Shown here one piece after another: positions 44,359 through 52,993 of a stretch of 64,000 nucleotides of DNA; position 1 is the first letter of the stretch, and each line of letters opens with the position of its first letter. The DNA comes from Nannocystis sp. RBIL2 (lineage in GTDB: Bacteria; Myxococcota_A; Polyangia; Nannocystales; Nannocystaceae). A model generated the notes under the pieces. It saw only the letters and a list, made by a program, of their open reading frames with translations, made no database searches and had not been told where the DNA came from. Both the position numbers and the translations under genes were made by a program. The stretch is taken from contig NZ_JAPNJW010000001.1 in NCBI RefSeq assembly GCF_026626745.1, positions 1,208,001 to 1,272,000 on the forward strand, in the 5' to 3' direction.

Positions 44359-45810
44359 ATGGTTTACGCGCGAATTTCGTCCACTGCACTCTCGGTCCTG
44401 GCGAGCACGCTGCTCGCAAACCTCGTCGCCTGCGATGTCGAGCCCGACGCCGAATTTCGCAAGAACGAGCTCGGGGGCGACCCGGTGCTCGACGAGAGCC
44501 CCGGCGGCAGCTATTGCCGCGGGTGCGTCACCGACTTCCGCGTCGTCCCCTCGAAGACCCCCGGCCAGGCTCACCTCGACCTGTGCGTCGATCTCTCGGT
44601 CAAGCGCGTGGACAACGTCAGTGGCCTGCCCGGCACCGCCGGCAATCCGGCGTGGTTCGCCGGCGTCGACTGGTCGCTGTGGAACAGCGCCAACGAACAA
44701 GCGGTGTGCGAGGACTGCGAGTACCAGGTCACCAGCTCCTCACTCGGAGGCCACGCGCTGCTGCGGATCTCCGACCTGCCCACCGCGGTCACCGACAACC
44801 TCTCTCGCATGAACATGGTGCTCGGCGCCGGCACCACGTCCTACCCCGAGAACCTGCGCGACTTCCCAAGCGTGAGCATCAGCGACGCCAGCGGCCCGTG
44901 GAGCTGCGGCAACCTCGGCAACCTCGAGCTCACCGGGGCGCCCGATCCAGGCGGCGTCGGCGACGACGAGATCCAGCCCGGCGACGAGGTCGCGGCCGCG
45001 GCGGTCCACATCGCCTACGACTGGCCGTACGGCGGCGTGCGCTCGTGCAGCGGCGTGCTCGTGACGCCCACCCAGGTGCTCACCGCGGCGCACTGCTTCC
45101 ACGACACCACCGCCGCCAAGCACCTGAAGATCAGCGTCGGCGAGCCCCAGCCGGTGCTGAACCCGAACGAGCCGACGATCGGCGCCGTCTCGATCGCCAG
45201 GCACCCGAGCTGGGACGGCGGCAAGCCGGCCCTCAAGTTCGACCTCGCGATCGTCGAGCTCGACCAGGCCGTCTCCGTCTCGCCCGTGGCGCTGTCCGGC
45301 TTGGACCCGCTGGCCGATTGCAAGACCACGGCCGAGGTCTATGGCTTCGGCGTCGGCGCAGTCGCGGCGGGCACCTTCGATTGGGGCATCCTGCGCAAGG
45401 TCGGGCTCGTCGCGCAGCCCAAGCTGTGCGTCGATTCGGGCGGCCAGCACTGCGTCGACACCAACACGCTGCTCCCGTACACCCCGCCCGGAGGCCTCAC
45501 CGCCGACGCCCACGGCCTGTGCCACGGCGACAGCGGCGGCCCCGTGGTAGCGACCTGCGGCGGCTATCGGCAGGTCGTCGGCGTCACCGCGGCGCGCGTG
45601 CTCGGGATCCCCGACGGCCGCGCCATCCCCGACGAGACCCCGCTCGAGCCGCTCGGCGCCGCCTTCGCCTTCACTCGCCACAACGTGTGCGGCCGCGACG
45701 ACGCCGTCGGCTTCGCCGCCACGCGCCTCGACGGCCCCGAGGTGCAGAGCTGGCTGGCCGAAACCCTCGAGTGGCCGGAGATCATCGAAATCCCGGTGAG
45801 CAAGTTCTGA
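44359..45810 (+). CDS. Trypsin-like (S1) serine protease lipoprotein
   Basis: About 483 residues from ATG 44359, with AGGAG 6 nt upstream. Signal peptide with lipobox NLVAC. An N-terminal ~175-residue domain with Cys pairs (YCRGCVTDF, CEDCEYQV) precedes the peptidase (~210-475). The full triad is visible: His in LTAAHCF, Asp in FDLAIVELD, Ser in HGDSGGPVV. Specificity is unclear. It follows the CHAT gene after 158 bp with its own ribosome site, so it may be separately transcribed. As a periplasmic or outer-surface protease it could act on the outer domain of the anti-sigma-like protein, or simply be a digestive enzyme. Confidence 0.93.
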   Translation: MVYARISSTALSVLASTLLANLVACDVEPDAEFRKNELGGDPVLDESPGGSYCRGCVTDFRVVPSKTPGQAHLDLCVDLSVKRVDNVSGLPGTAGNPAWFAGVDWSLWNSANEQAVCEDCEYQVTSSSLGGHALLRISDLPTAVTDNLSRMNMVLGAGTTSYPENLRDFPSVSISDASGPWSCGNLGNLELTGAPDPGGVGDDEIQPGDEVAAAAVHIAYDWPYGGVRSCSGVLVTPTQVLTAAHCFHDTTAAKHLKISVGEPQPVLNPNEPTIGAVSIARHPSWDGGKPALKFDLAIVELDQAVSVSPVALSGLDPLADCKTTAEVYGFGVGAVAAGTFDWGILRKVGLVAQPKLCVDSGGQHCVDTNTLLPYTPPGGLTADAHGLCHGDSGGPVVATCGGYRQVVGVTAARVLGIPDGRAIPDETPLEPLGAAFAFTRHNVCGRDDAVGFAATRLDGPEVQSWLAETLEWPEIIEIPVSKF

Positions 45811-45898
45811 CGGCGCGCGCCCGCGCGGCCCTCGCGGAGCTCGCAGGCAGATCCGCGTGTCCTGCCACAGATCGTGCGCGAACCCGAGACTGGCGCGC

Positions 45899-46918
45899 AT
45901 GCCCCTCGCGCTCTCGACCCCCCGCAACCTCCTTCCCCTGGCGCTCGCGTCCGTCCTCGCCGCCTGCCCCAAGCCCGACGATCCCGAGCAGGACGATGGC
46001 TCGGGCGCGCCGGGCGACAGCGAGACCACGGGCGCCTCCGCCCCGGGCGACACCGCCGAGGTGGCCCCGACCACCGGCACCACCTCCGGCGGCGAAGAGC
46101 CCACCAGCACCGCCACGAGCGAGAATTCCACCCCGGGACAGGACCCTTCGGACAGCACCACCGCGGCCGACACGAGCACCGGCGAGCCCGACTTCGGCCA
46201 CTGTCCGTACGCGCCGGACGGCGTCGACGTCACGCTGACGCGCGTCGAGCAGGGGCTCGCCACCGACCTCAGCGCGCGCGAGTGCGGCACCGTCGAGCAG
46301 CTCTCCGGCCTGCAGGTGATCGCCGCCGGCGTCGATCACCTCGAGGTCTCGGTCTGCGCGGACGCGACCTGCGGCGCCTGCGACCCCGCCGTCACGCTCG
46401 ACCTCGCGCTCGCGCTCCCCGACGGCCTGGTCGGCCTGCCGGCGCAGCTGGCCGCCGGCGACTGCCTGCAGCTCGACGTCGAGTGGAGCCGCGCGGGCGC
46501 CGACCCGGCGCAGTGCGAGGTCGGCGGCCTGGCCGTGGTCGGCCTCCGTCGCGGTCACCCGGAACCTGTCCCGAAGTTCATGTACCGATTCACCGGCGCC
46601 GTGCCGCACACCGACCCGGTCGGCCCGTTCGCGCTCACCGGAATCCCCCACGGCCCGGGCGCGATCGCGTGCCCCTGCGCCGGCGACTGCTGCCTCGAGC
46701 CGCCGGGCGCGCGCCGGCTCCGCTTCATCGCCGCGCTGTGGAACGCCGAGATCGAGAGCCCGCCCGTCGATCCCGGCGCCACGATCCCGCTGTTCCTGTT
46801 CGGCACGCCCGAGGGTGATGACCTCTACGGCGACCTCTCCCTCGCGCGGGCCGACGTCCCGGGCGACTGCGGCGCCCAGCCGCGATACGAGTGGCTCCTG
46901 AGCGTCTCCCCCGGCTGA
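45899..46918 (+). CDS. Lipoprotein with Thr/Ser linker, unknown function
   Basis: About 339 residues from ATG 45899. Signal peptide with lipobox SVLAAC. An acidic Thr/Ser/Gly linker (~25-100) ends in TSTGEPDF, then a beta-rich domain with several Cys pairs (CADATCGAC, CPCAGDCCLE) follows. No catalytic motif is recognised. It contains one repeat unit at 46565. Same strand as the CtlX-like gene but separated by a promoter-like TAGCAT. Confidence 0.78.
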   Translation: MPLALSTPRNLLPLALASVLAACPKPDDPEQDDGSGAPGDSETTGASAPGDTAEVAPTTGTTSGGEEPTSTATSENSTPGQDPSDSTTAADTSTGEPDFGHCPYAPDGVDVTLTRVEQGLATDLSARECGTVEQLSGLQVIAAGVDHLEVSVCADATCGACDPAVTLDLALALPDGLVGLPAQLAAGDCLQLDVEWSRAGADPAQCEVGGLAVVGLRRGHPEPVPKFMYRFTGAVPHTDPVGPFALTGIPHGPGAIACPCAGDCCLEPPGARRLRFIAALWNAEIESPPVDPGATIPLFLFGTPEGDDLYGDLSLARADVPGDCGAQPRYEWLLSVSPG

Positions 46919-46945
46919 GCCCGCCAGTCGCCCGGCCCCGGGTGG

Positions 46946-46951
46946 TAGCAT
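46946..46951 (+). promoter_or_regulatory. Candidate -10 element (TAGCAT) of the CtlX-like gene
   Basis: TAGCAT ends 9 nt before the ATG at 46961, and there is no Shine-Dalgarno sequence. Confidence 0.4.
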
Positions 46952-46960
46952 GCGCGGCCG

Positions 46961-47878
46961 ATGATCGTCACCAGTCCGGCAGACTTCCTGGCCGCCCTCC
47001 CCGAGCAGATCGAGGCCCGCGGCGCGTGGGGCAAGCCGACCATGTCGGCCGCCATGGTCGTCAGCCCGATCGGCTTCCGGATCAGCCCCGAGGCGACCGA
47101 CAACGCCTACATGCAGGCCGGCGAGATCGACCTCGAACGCGCCTTCGCCCAGCACCACGGCCTCGTGCGGGCCCTCGGCGCCTGCGGCCTGCCCGTCCTC
47201 GTCTTCCCCGGCCGCGACGGCCTCGACGACGCAGTGTTCACCAACAACGCCTTCGCCACCATCCCCGACCGCCTGATCGTCGGCTCGATGCGCCACCCGG
47301 TCCGCCGCGCCGAGGCCGCCCGCAACGACGTGCGCGACCTCTTCACCTGGACCTTCGGACATGCCCTCACGGACATGACGCAAAAGCCAGGCGTCTCCGA
47401 GCTGACCGGCCCGCTCGTGATCGACCGCCGGCGCGGCCTCGGCCTGTGCGGACTCAGCCAGCGCGCCGACGAGCTCGGGTGCGCCGCCATGCACACCGCC
47501 TTCGGCCTGCGCCTGACCTTCCGCTTCGCCCTGCAGCCGAGCGAGTACCACACCAACGTGGTCCTCGCGGTGCTGGCCGGGCGCGCCTGCGTCCTCCACC
47601 CCGGCTCGTTCGCCGACCCCGAGGTCCCGGCCGCGATCGCCCGCGCCTACGAGGGCCGCACCCTCGAGCTCGACGACGCCGAGAAGCAGGCCTTCGCCGC
47701 CAACTGCATCGCAGTCTCGGAGCGCGACCTGATGCTCAGCGCCACCGCCTTCCGCGCGCTCCGCCCGGCCTCGCGCGCCGCGCTCGAGAGCTGGGATTTC
47801 CGCCTGCTCCCGGTCGAGGTCGACGAATTCGAAAAAGCCGGCGGCAGCCTGCGCTGCCTGATCGCCGAGATTTTTTGA
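46961..47878 (+). CDS. CtlX-like amidinotransferase/arginine deiminase-superfamily hydrolase
   Basis: A 305-residue protein of the guanidino-group-modifying superfamily. Motifs: TDNAYMQ near the N-terminus, DDAVFTNNAFAT (substrate-binding Asp/Asn), SEYHTNVVLAV (catalytic His) and the terminal GGSLRCLIAEIF with the nucleophilic Cys. This order matches citrulline-utilisation hydrolase CtlX and related ureidohydrolases, which open ureido or guanidino groups of citrulline- or arginine-like substrates. The exact substrate is not decidable. Four 14-bp repeat units (47346-47391) lie between the substrate motif and the His motif. Confidence 0.85.
   Translation: MIVTSPADFLAALPEQIEARGAWGKPTMSAAMVVSPIGFRISPEATDNAYMQAGEIDLERAFAQHHGLVRALGACGLPVLVFPGRDGLDDAVFTNNAFATIPDRLIVGSMRHPVRRAEAARNDVRDLFTWTFGHALTDMTQKPGVSELTGPLVIDRRRGLGLCGLSQRADELGCAAMHTAFGLRLTFRFALQPSEYHTNVVLAVLAGRACVLHPGSFADPEVPAAIARAYEGRTLELDDAEKQAFAANCIAVSERDLMLSATAFRALRPASRAALESWDFRLLPVEVDEFEKAGGSLRCLIAEIF
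47346..47391. repeat. Four-unit 14-bp-phased palindrome inside the CtlX-like gene
   Basis: CCTG at 47346, CATG at 47360 and 47374 and CAGG at 47388 are spaced 14 bp. They encode a Phe/Gly/His/Asp/Met stretch within the enzyme. Confidence 0.65.
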
Positions 47879-48085
47879 GCCCCCGCCCGATCGCTCCGGC
47901 TGATCTTCAAACCACCGGCCGCGCTCGCGCGAAGTCTGCTTCGCCGGGCACGCCGCGCTCATCTGCACTTCGGGACAGGTGACTATCCACTTCGCTCGGG
48001 CCCGGCGGCGACATCGGTGAGCACCGGTCCGCAGCCGCGAAGGTCCGCGCGGGCCCGCGCCGCCGTGCGCCTCGCGAGCCGCTGA

Positions 48086-48091
48086 TAGACT
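48086..48091 (+). promoter_or_regulatory. Candidate -10 element (TAGACT) of the CE2-type esterase
   Basis: TAGACT ends 9 nt before the ATG at 48101. The 47879-48085 interval upstream holds no gene. Confidence 0.45.
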
Positions 48092-48100
48092 CGCTGCGCC

Positions 48101-49351
48101 ATGCGGACGCTCTCGATCTCCTTGCTGCTGCTCGTCGCCTGCAATGGCGGCGGCGACCCCGGCGACACCGACGCCTCGACCGGCACCTCGACAGCCTCGA
48201 CTTCCACCGCGGACGCGAGCACGAGCACCACCGCCTCGAGCGACACCGTCGGCACCAGCGGCGACGAGCCCGTCACCGACACCGCCGCGCCCACGACCTC
48301 GACCACCAGCACCACCGACCCCGTCGATCCTACGACGACGACCACCGGCACCACCGACGACAGCACCACCGGCGAGCCGGCCCGTCCGCCCGGGATTCAC
48401 TACGTCGGCCGCCACGACGACAGCGATCCGAGCGCCATTCGCATGAGTTGGTCGGGCGTCGGCGCGGTCGTCCGCTTCGACGGCACCGATCTCCACGTCA
48501 GCCTCGACGACAATGGTCGATGGTTCACCGTCGTCGTCGACGGCGCGGTCCAGCCGCCGCTGAACACCCAGCCCGGCGCGCAGACCTACCCGCTGGCGAC
48601 CGGCCTCGCGCCCGGCGAGCACACCGTCGAGCTGTACCGCCGCACCGAGGGCTCGTTCGGCGTCACCACCGTCCTCGGCTTCGACATCACCGGCGAGCTG
48701 CTCTCGCCCCCGCCCGTGACGCGGCGGATCCAGGTCATCGGCGACTCGATCTCCTGCGGCTACGGCAACGAGGGCATCTCCCCCTGCAGCTTCTCGGCCG
48801 AGACCGAGAATCACTGGCTCACCTACGGCGCGGTCGCGGCGCGGGCCGTCGGCGCCGAGCTGCACACGGTCGCCTGGTCGGGCAAGGGCATGGTCAACAA
48901 CTACGGCGACGACGTGTTCGAGCCGATGCCGCAGATCTACGACCGCACGATCGCCGGCGACGGCGGCACCGCGTGGGACCACGCGCGCTGGCAACCCGAC
49001 GTCGTCGTCATCAACCTCGGCACCAACGACTTCAGCACCGACAAGGACCCCGCCGAGAACGTGTTCGTACCGGCCTACGTGGCGTTCCTGACCCACCTGC
49101 GCGACGTCTACCCCGACGCCTTCATACTCCCGGTCGCGCCGCTCTTGTGGGGCGACGAAGCGACGATGGTCGCCGGCTACTTGCAGAGCGCAGTCGACCA
49201 GCGCCACCAGGCCGGCGACATGGACGTCGCCTTCGCCGACATCAATGCGCAGGCCAACGGCTGGGGCTGCGACGGCCACCCGAGCGTCGCCACGCACGAG
49301 GCCATGGGCCAGAACCTGGTGACCGCGCTGGGCGAGCACCTCGGCTGGTGA
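48101..49351 (+). CDS. CE2-type SGNH acetyl-esterase lipoprotein
   Basis: 416 residues with a short lipoprotein signal (LLLLVACNGG). An ~80-residue Thr/Ser linker ends in STTGEPAR. A beta-sandwich (~95-200, GRHDDSDPSAIRMSWSGVGAVVRF) precedes the SGNH hydrolase fold: GDSISCGYGNEG (Ser), VVINLGTNDFS (Asn block), DGHPSVATHEAMG (Asp/His). This two-domain layout is that of carbohydrate esterase family 2, which removes acetyl groups from polysaccharides. It is likely extracellular glycan deacetylation. Confidence 0.9.
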   Translation: MRTLSISLLLLVACNGGGDPGDTDASTGTSTASTSTADASTSTTASSDTVGTSGDEPVTDTAAPTTSTTSTTDPVDPTTTTTGTTDDSTTGEPARPPGIHYVGRHDDSDPSAIRMSWSGVGAVVRFDGTDLHVSLDDNGRWFTVVVDGAVQPPLNTQPGAQTYPLATGLAPGEHTVELYRRTEGSFGVTTVLGFDITGELLSPPPVTRRIQVIGDSISCGYGNEGISPCSFSAETENHWLTYGAVAARAVGAELHTVAWSGKGMVNNYGDDVFEPMPQIYDRTIAGDGGTAWDHARWQPDVVVINLGTNDFSTDKDPAENVFVPAYVAFLTHLRDVYPDAFILPVAPLLWGDEATMVAGYLQSAVDQRHQAGDMDVAFADINAQANGWGCDGHPSVATHEAMGQNLVTALGEHLGW

Positions 49352-49412
49352 ATCACGCGCCGCGACGCGCCGGCCTCGAGAGCCCGCGCGTCGTCTCTCG
49401 CACGGAGCCCCG

Positions 49413-50858
49413 CTACGACGCCGCCGACAGCCCCCGCGCGCGGATGTCTGTGACCAGCGCCGCCGGCAATTGCTTGGTGCGCGAGAACTCGCGCATGTGG
49501 CGGATCGGCAGCTCGCCGAGCTGCGCGATCGTCTGCTCGCCGATCTTCTCGACGTACTTGCGCGGCGCGAACGCCACCAGCTTGTCGCCGGCCTCCGGCG
49601 CGCGGGCCAGCACCTCGAGCAGCGCGTCCAGCGAGTTCATCTTCATGAAAGGGCAGGTCGCGCAGCCGCCCGCGGTCGAGCAGCCCTCGCCGCCGGCCAC
49701 GCCCGGCACCAGCGGCAGGTGGACGTCGCCGGTCGCTACCACCGCCGCGTCGGCCACCGGGAACACGATCTCGACCTCGACCGGGCGCGGCAGCGTCTGC
49801 AGCAGCGCCCGCAGCTGGTGGACGATCGCAGTCACCATCCCGGCCTCGGTCCCGAGCACGAACTGCAGGCGCACCGGCGACCTGTCCCCGGGGACATCCC
49901 CGACCTTCTTCACCTGCGCAGTGATGTAGTCGAGGATGTTCGACGTCGAGCCGACCACCCCGTGGCCGGCGCGCTGGGCTTCCAGCGCCAGCGCGAACAT
50001 CTCGCCCGGCACCTCGAGGTGGGCAGTGACGTGGGCGTCGGCGTAGTGCTCTTGCACCCGGCGCACCACCTCGGCGCCGAACATGTGGTGGACGATGCAC
50101 GAACCCTGCTCGAAGTGGTGGAAGCGGGGCAGCAGCGCGCGGATGCTGGCCGCGTCGTGGGCCGGGTGGAGCGCGCGCACTGCCGCGTCGTCCATCTCCG
50201 CCAGGCTCGTCAGCAGCGCCCGCAGGTTCTCGCCCATGTACGTGTCGGGCCCGAACCACACGTGGCCCTCGGGCACCTGCGCGAACGCCTGCAGCACCGT
50301 CTGGATCACGTTCGACGAGGTGCAGGTGATCGTCGGCACCAGCGATTGCGCGTACGCCTTGGTGCGCAGGCTGGTGTTGATATACACGACGTGCAGCGAA
50401 TCGGGCGTCTGCGCCGCGCGGCGCAGGTAGGCCGCGTAGGCCGGCGCCTCGGCGGCCGCCGCCAGCGAGCAGCCGATCGCCTCCTCGGCCACCCTGTACA
50501 CCGGGACATGTTCGAAGCCGGCGGCGTCGAGCACCGCGCGGACGTTCTCCGACATGAAGTCGACCCCGAGCACCACGATCGACCGCGCGCCGTCGCGGGC
50601 CATCTGCAGCGCCCGGTCGGCCATCACCAGCGAGTCGGAAATGTGGATGTGCGGCCAGTCGCAGGCGAACAGCACGCCCTGCAATTCCGCGTCCATGTAG
50701 AAGTGGGCCACGATCCCCGCGCCGCTGGCCTCCAGCAGCTCGCGCAGCCGCCGCACGGTGGCCGGATCGGGGTCGAGGAACGCCGCCTGGGCCTCCGCGA
50801 AGGCCCCCTGGGCGGCCGCGCCGCCGGCGCGGAGCACGAGCGAGGGGAACGGCTGCAT
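49413..50858 (-). CDS. nadA: Quinolinate synthase
   Basis: About 481 residues from ATG 50858. An in-frame TTG at 50867 is less likely, because TAGGCT lies 9 nt before the ATG. It condenses iminoaspartate with dihydroxyacetone phosphate to quinolinate in NAD synthesis, using a [4Fe-4S] cluster. Visible motifs: IVAHFYMDAELQ, IHISDSLVMAD, CSL and TCTSSNVI, FGPDTYMGEN, GSTSNILDYI, FVLGTEAGMVTAIV and the C-terminal GGCATCPFMKMNSL. The length (about 120 residues over E. coli NadA) fits the larger form found in some bacteria and plants. Probably cytosolic. One repeat unit at 49881. Confidence 0.93.
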   Translation of the reverse strand: MQPFPSLVLRAGGAAAQGAFAEAQAAFLDPDPATVRRLRELLEASGAGIVAHFYMDAELQGVLFACDWPHIHISDSLVMADRALQMARDGARSIVVLGVDFMSENVRAVLDAAGFEHVPVYRVAEEAIGCSLAAAAEAPAYAAYLRRAAQTPDSLHVVYINTSLRTKAYAQSLVPTITCTSSNVIQTVLQAFAQVPEGHVWFGPDTYMGENLRALLTSLAEMDDAAVRALHPAHDAASIRALLPRFHHFEQGSCIVHHMFGAEVVRRVQEHYADAHVTAHLEVPGEMFALALEAQRAGHGVVGSTSNILDYITAQVKKVGDVPGDRSPVRLQFVLGTEAGMVTAIVHQLRALLQTLPRPVEVEIVFPVADAAVVATGDVHLPLVPGVAGGEGCSTAGGCATCPFMKMNSLDALLEVLARAPEAGDKLVAFAPRKYVEKIGEQTIAQLGELPIRHMREFSRTKQLPAALVTDIRARGLSAAS

Positions 50859-50867
50859 CGCGGGCAA

Positions 50868-50873
50868 AGCCTA
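50868..50873 (-). promoter_or_regulatory. Candidate -10 element (TAGGCT) of nadA
   Basis: The reverse-strand TAGGCT ends 9 nt before the ATG at 50858 and argues against the upstream TTG start. Confidence 0.45.
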
Positions 50874-50987
50874 GTGCCCGGACCCCCCTGTTTCAACCGC
50901 CGCCGGTCCGCATGATCACGTTCGGCGACACCCCGGACGTCACGCCACCTCACGCGCATCGGTCCTCGCCCGCGTCCCCCGGTCGGC

Positions 50988-50993
50988 TAGCGT
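50988..50993 (+). promoter_or_regulatory. Candidate -10 element (TAGCGT) of the thioredoxin-NHL gene
   Basis: TAGCGT ends 6 nt before the ATG at 51000 and is divergent from the nadA promoter about 115 bp away. Confidence 0.45.
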
Positions 50994-50999
50994 CCCGCC

Positions 51000-52922
51000 A
51001 TGGAACGCCTCCGCGCCCCCGAGCTGGAGCCCGCCCGCGCCTGGCTCGGCACCACTCGCCCGCTGCGACTCCGCGAGCTCCGCGGTCACGTCGTCGTCCT
51101 CGACTTCTGGACGTCCTGCTGCGTGAACTGCATGCACGTGCTGCCGGTCCTGCGGGACCTCGAGCGGCGCTACGCCGGCAAGCCGGTGGTCGTCATCGGC
51201 GTCCACTCGGCCAAGTTCCCCGGCGAGGCTGCCCCCGAGCGGGTCGCCGACGCGATCGCGCGCCACGACGTCGCCCACCCGGTGGTCGTCGACGACGGCC
51301 TGGCGATCTGGGAGCGCTACGCGATCCGCTCGTGGCCCACCCTCGTGGTCGTCCGCCCCGACGGCACGATCGCCGCCGTCGCCCCCGGCGAGCCCGACCC
51401 TGCCGCCCTCGACACCCTCGTCCGCGGGCTCCTGGCCGAGGGCGAAGCCCACGGCACCCTCGCCCGCGAGCCGCTGACGATTCCGCGCGGCGAGCCGCCA
51501 CCGCCGCGTCCGCTGGCCTTCCCCGGCAAGGTCGCGGTCGCTGGCGACGGCCGGATCGCAGTCGCCGACTCCGGCCACCACCGCGTCCTCGTGCTCTCGG
51601 CGGACGGCGACGTCCTCGTCACGATCGGCTCGGGCCACCGCGGCCACCGCGACGGCGCATTCGCCGAGGCCCGCCTCGACGACCCGCAGGGCCTCGCCTG
51701 GTCGGGCGACGGTTCGCTGTGGATCTGCGACGCCCGCAACCACACCGTCGTCCGCGCCGACCTCGTGCATGACCGTTTGGACACGGTCGCCGGGACAGGT
51801 TCCATGGGACATGTCCCGATCGCCAGCCCCTCACCGGCCCGCACCACCGCCCTGCGCTCGCCCTGGGACCTCGTCCTCGACGGCGAGCGGATCCTGGTGT
51901 GTCTGGCCGGCTCGCACCAGCTCGGCGTGCTCGTCCCGGCCGCGGACGGCGGCTTCACCGTCGACATGCTGGCCGGCGACGGCCGCGAGGCGCTGGTCGA
52001 CGGCCCGCCGCGGGTCGCCTGCTTCGCCCAGCCGTCCGGCTTCGCGCGCGCCGGCGACCGGGTGTGGATCGCCGACAGCGAGACCTCGGCGATCCGCGAG
52101 CTCGACCTCGCCAGCGGCGACACCCGCACCCTCGTCGGCGCCGGCCTGTTCGACTGGGGCGCCGAGGACGGCCCGTTCGCGGCCGCGCGGCTGCAGCACC
52201 CGCTCGCGGTCGCAGTCGCCGCGGACGGCGACCTCCTCGTCGCCGACACCTTCAACGACCGTCTGCGCCGCCTCGACCGCCGCGCCGGCCTCGTCTCGAC
52301 TCTGTCTCTCGGGACAGCTCACGAGTCCCTGCGCGAGCCCGGCGGCCTCGCGGTCCTGGCGAACGGCGACCTCCTCGTCGCCGACACCGGCCACCATCGC
52401 CTGGTCCGCCTCGCCGCCGATGGCAGCTTCAAGGGCGAGCTGGAGGTCCGCGGCGCGCCGCCGGTGCCGACTCCGAGCGACGAGCCGCCGCCGCCGCTCG
52501 CCGCCGCCGCCGCCACGCGCTGGTTCGACCTCGTGCTGGAGCAGGCCCCCGCGCTCGCGCCCGGCCGCGTGACGGGCCGTCTGCGCCTGCTCGCGCCCGC
52601 GGGCTGGAAGTTCAACGACGGCGCCCCGCAGCGGCTCGCGCTCGAGGTCTCGCGCCGCTCCGATCTGGTCACAACCGCCGAGCGCATCACGCTTTCGGGA
52701 CAGGGCCGATCCGACATGTCCGTGGAGCTCGATCTCGCGGTCGCCGAACTCCCCACATCGGAGGTCCGCAGCGAGCTCCTCGTGCGCGTCGACGCGGTGC
52801 TGTGCGGCGGCGACCCGGAGGTGTGCGCCCCCTCGCAGGCGTGGCTGCGGATCCCGCTGCTGCTCACGAACGCCGGCGCGGCCGCGTTCTCCGTCGATCT
52901 GGCGCTGGCGAGCCCCGTCTGA
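51000..52922 (+). CDS. Thioredoxin-fold plus NHL-repeat protein (NHLRC2-like)
   Basis: 640 residues. Residues ~1-150 are a TlpA/AhpC-type thioredoxin fold with the redox motif in WTSCCVNCMHVLP (CxxC within CCVNC). Residues ~170-490 contain NHL beta-propeller blades, seen as repeated IAVADSGHHRVLVL, LWICDARNHTVV, VWIADSETSAI, LLVADTFNDRL and LLVADTGHHRLV. A C-terminal beta-rich domain (~510-640) follows. The combination matches NHLRC2-type proteins, likely thiol-disulfide exchange coupled to protein binding. No signal peptide is seen, so the location is unclear. Four repeat units (51768-51813) fall within the propeller, with others at 52301 and 52701. Confidence 0.9.
   Translation: MERLRAPELEPARAWLGTTRPLRLRELRGHVVVLDFWTSCCVNCMHVLPVLRDLERRYAGKPVVVIGVHSAKFPGEAAPERVADAIARHDVAHPVVVDDGLAIWERYAIRSWPTLVVVRPDGTIAAVAPGEPDPAALDTLVRGLLAEGEAHGTLAREPLTIPRGEPPPPRPLAFPGKVAVAGDGRIAVADSGHHRVLVLSADGDVLVTIGSGHRGHRDGAFAEARLDDPQGLAWSGDGSLWICDARNHTVVRADLVHDRLDTVAGTGSMGHVPIASPSPARTTALRSPWDLVLDGERILVCLAGSHQLGVLVPAADGGFTVDMLAGDGREALVDGPPRVACFAQPSGFARAGDRVWIADSETSAIRELDLASGDTRTLVGAGLFDWGAEDGPFAAARLQHPLAVAVAADGDLLVADTFNDRLRRLDRRAGLVSTLSLGTAHESLREPGGLAVLANGDLLVADTGHHRLVRLAADGSFKGELEVRGAPPVPTPSDEPPPPLAAAAATRWFDLVLEQAPALAPGRVTGRLRLLAPAGWKFNDGAPQRLALEVSRRSDLVTTAERITLSGQGRSDMSVELDLAVAELPTSEVRSELLVRVDAVLCGGDPEVCAPSQAWLRIPLLLTNAGAAAFSVDLALASPV
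51768..51813. repeat. Four-unit 14-bp-phased palindrome in the propeller coding region
   Basis: CATG at 51768, CACG at 51782, CAGG at 51796 and CATG at 51810 are spaced 14 bp, with TCC/GGA-type arms (for example GGACATGTCCC at the end). Confidence 0.65.
52701..52718. repeat. 14-bp-phased unit in the C-terminal domain of the thioredoxin-NHL gene
   Basis: CAGG at 52701 and CATG at 52715, with a GGGCC-gat-CCGACATGTCC context. Confidence 0.45.
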
Positions 52923-52993
52923 GCGATCTCGCATCCCGAAGCCGGCGCGTCGGCCGGTGCGCACGTCGAATCACGGTGCTATGGCTTTGCGGG

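Noticed and set aside
45782..49339. 1185-residue minus-strand open frame
   Set aside because: It is antisense to the 45899, CtlX-like and CE2 genes and shows only compositional bias.
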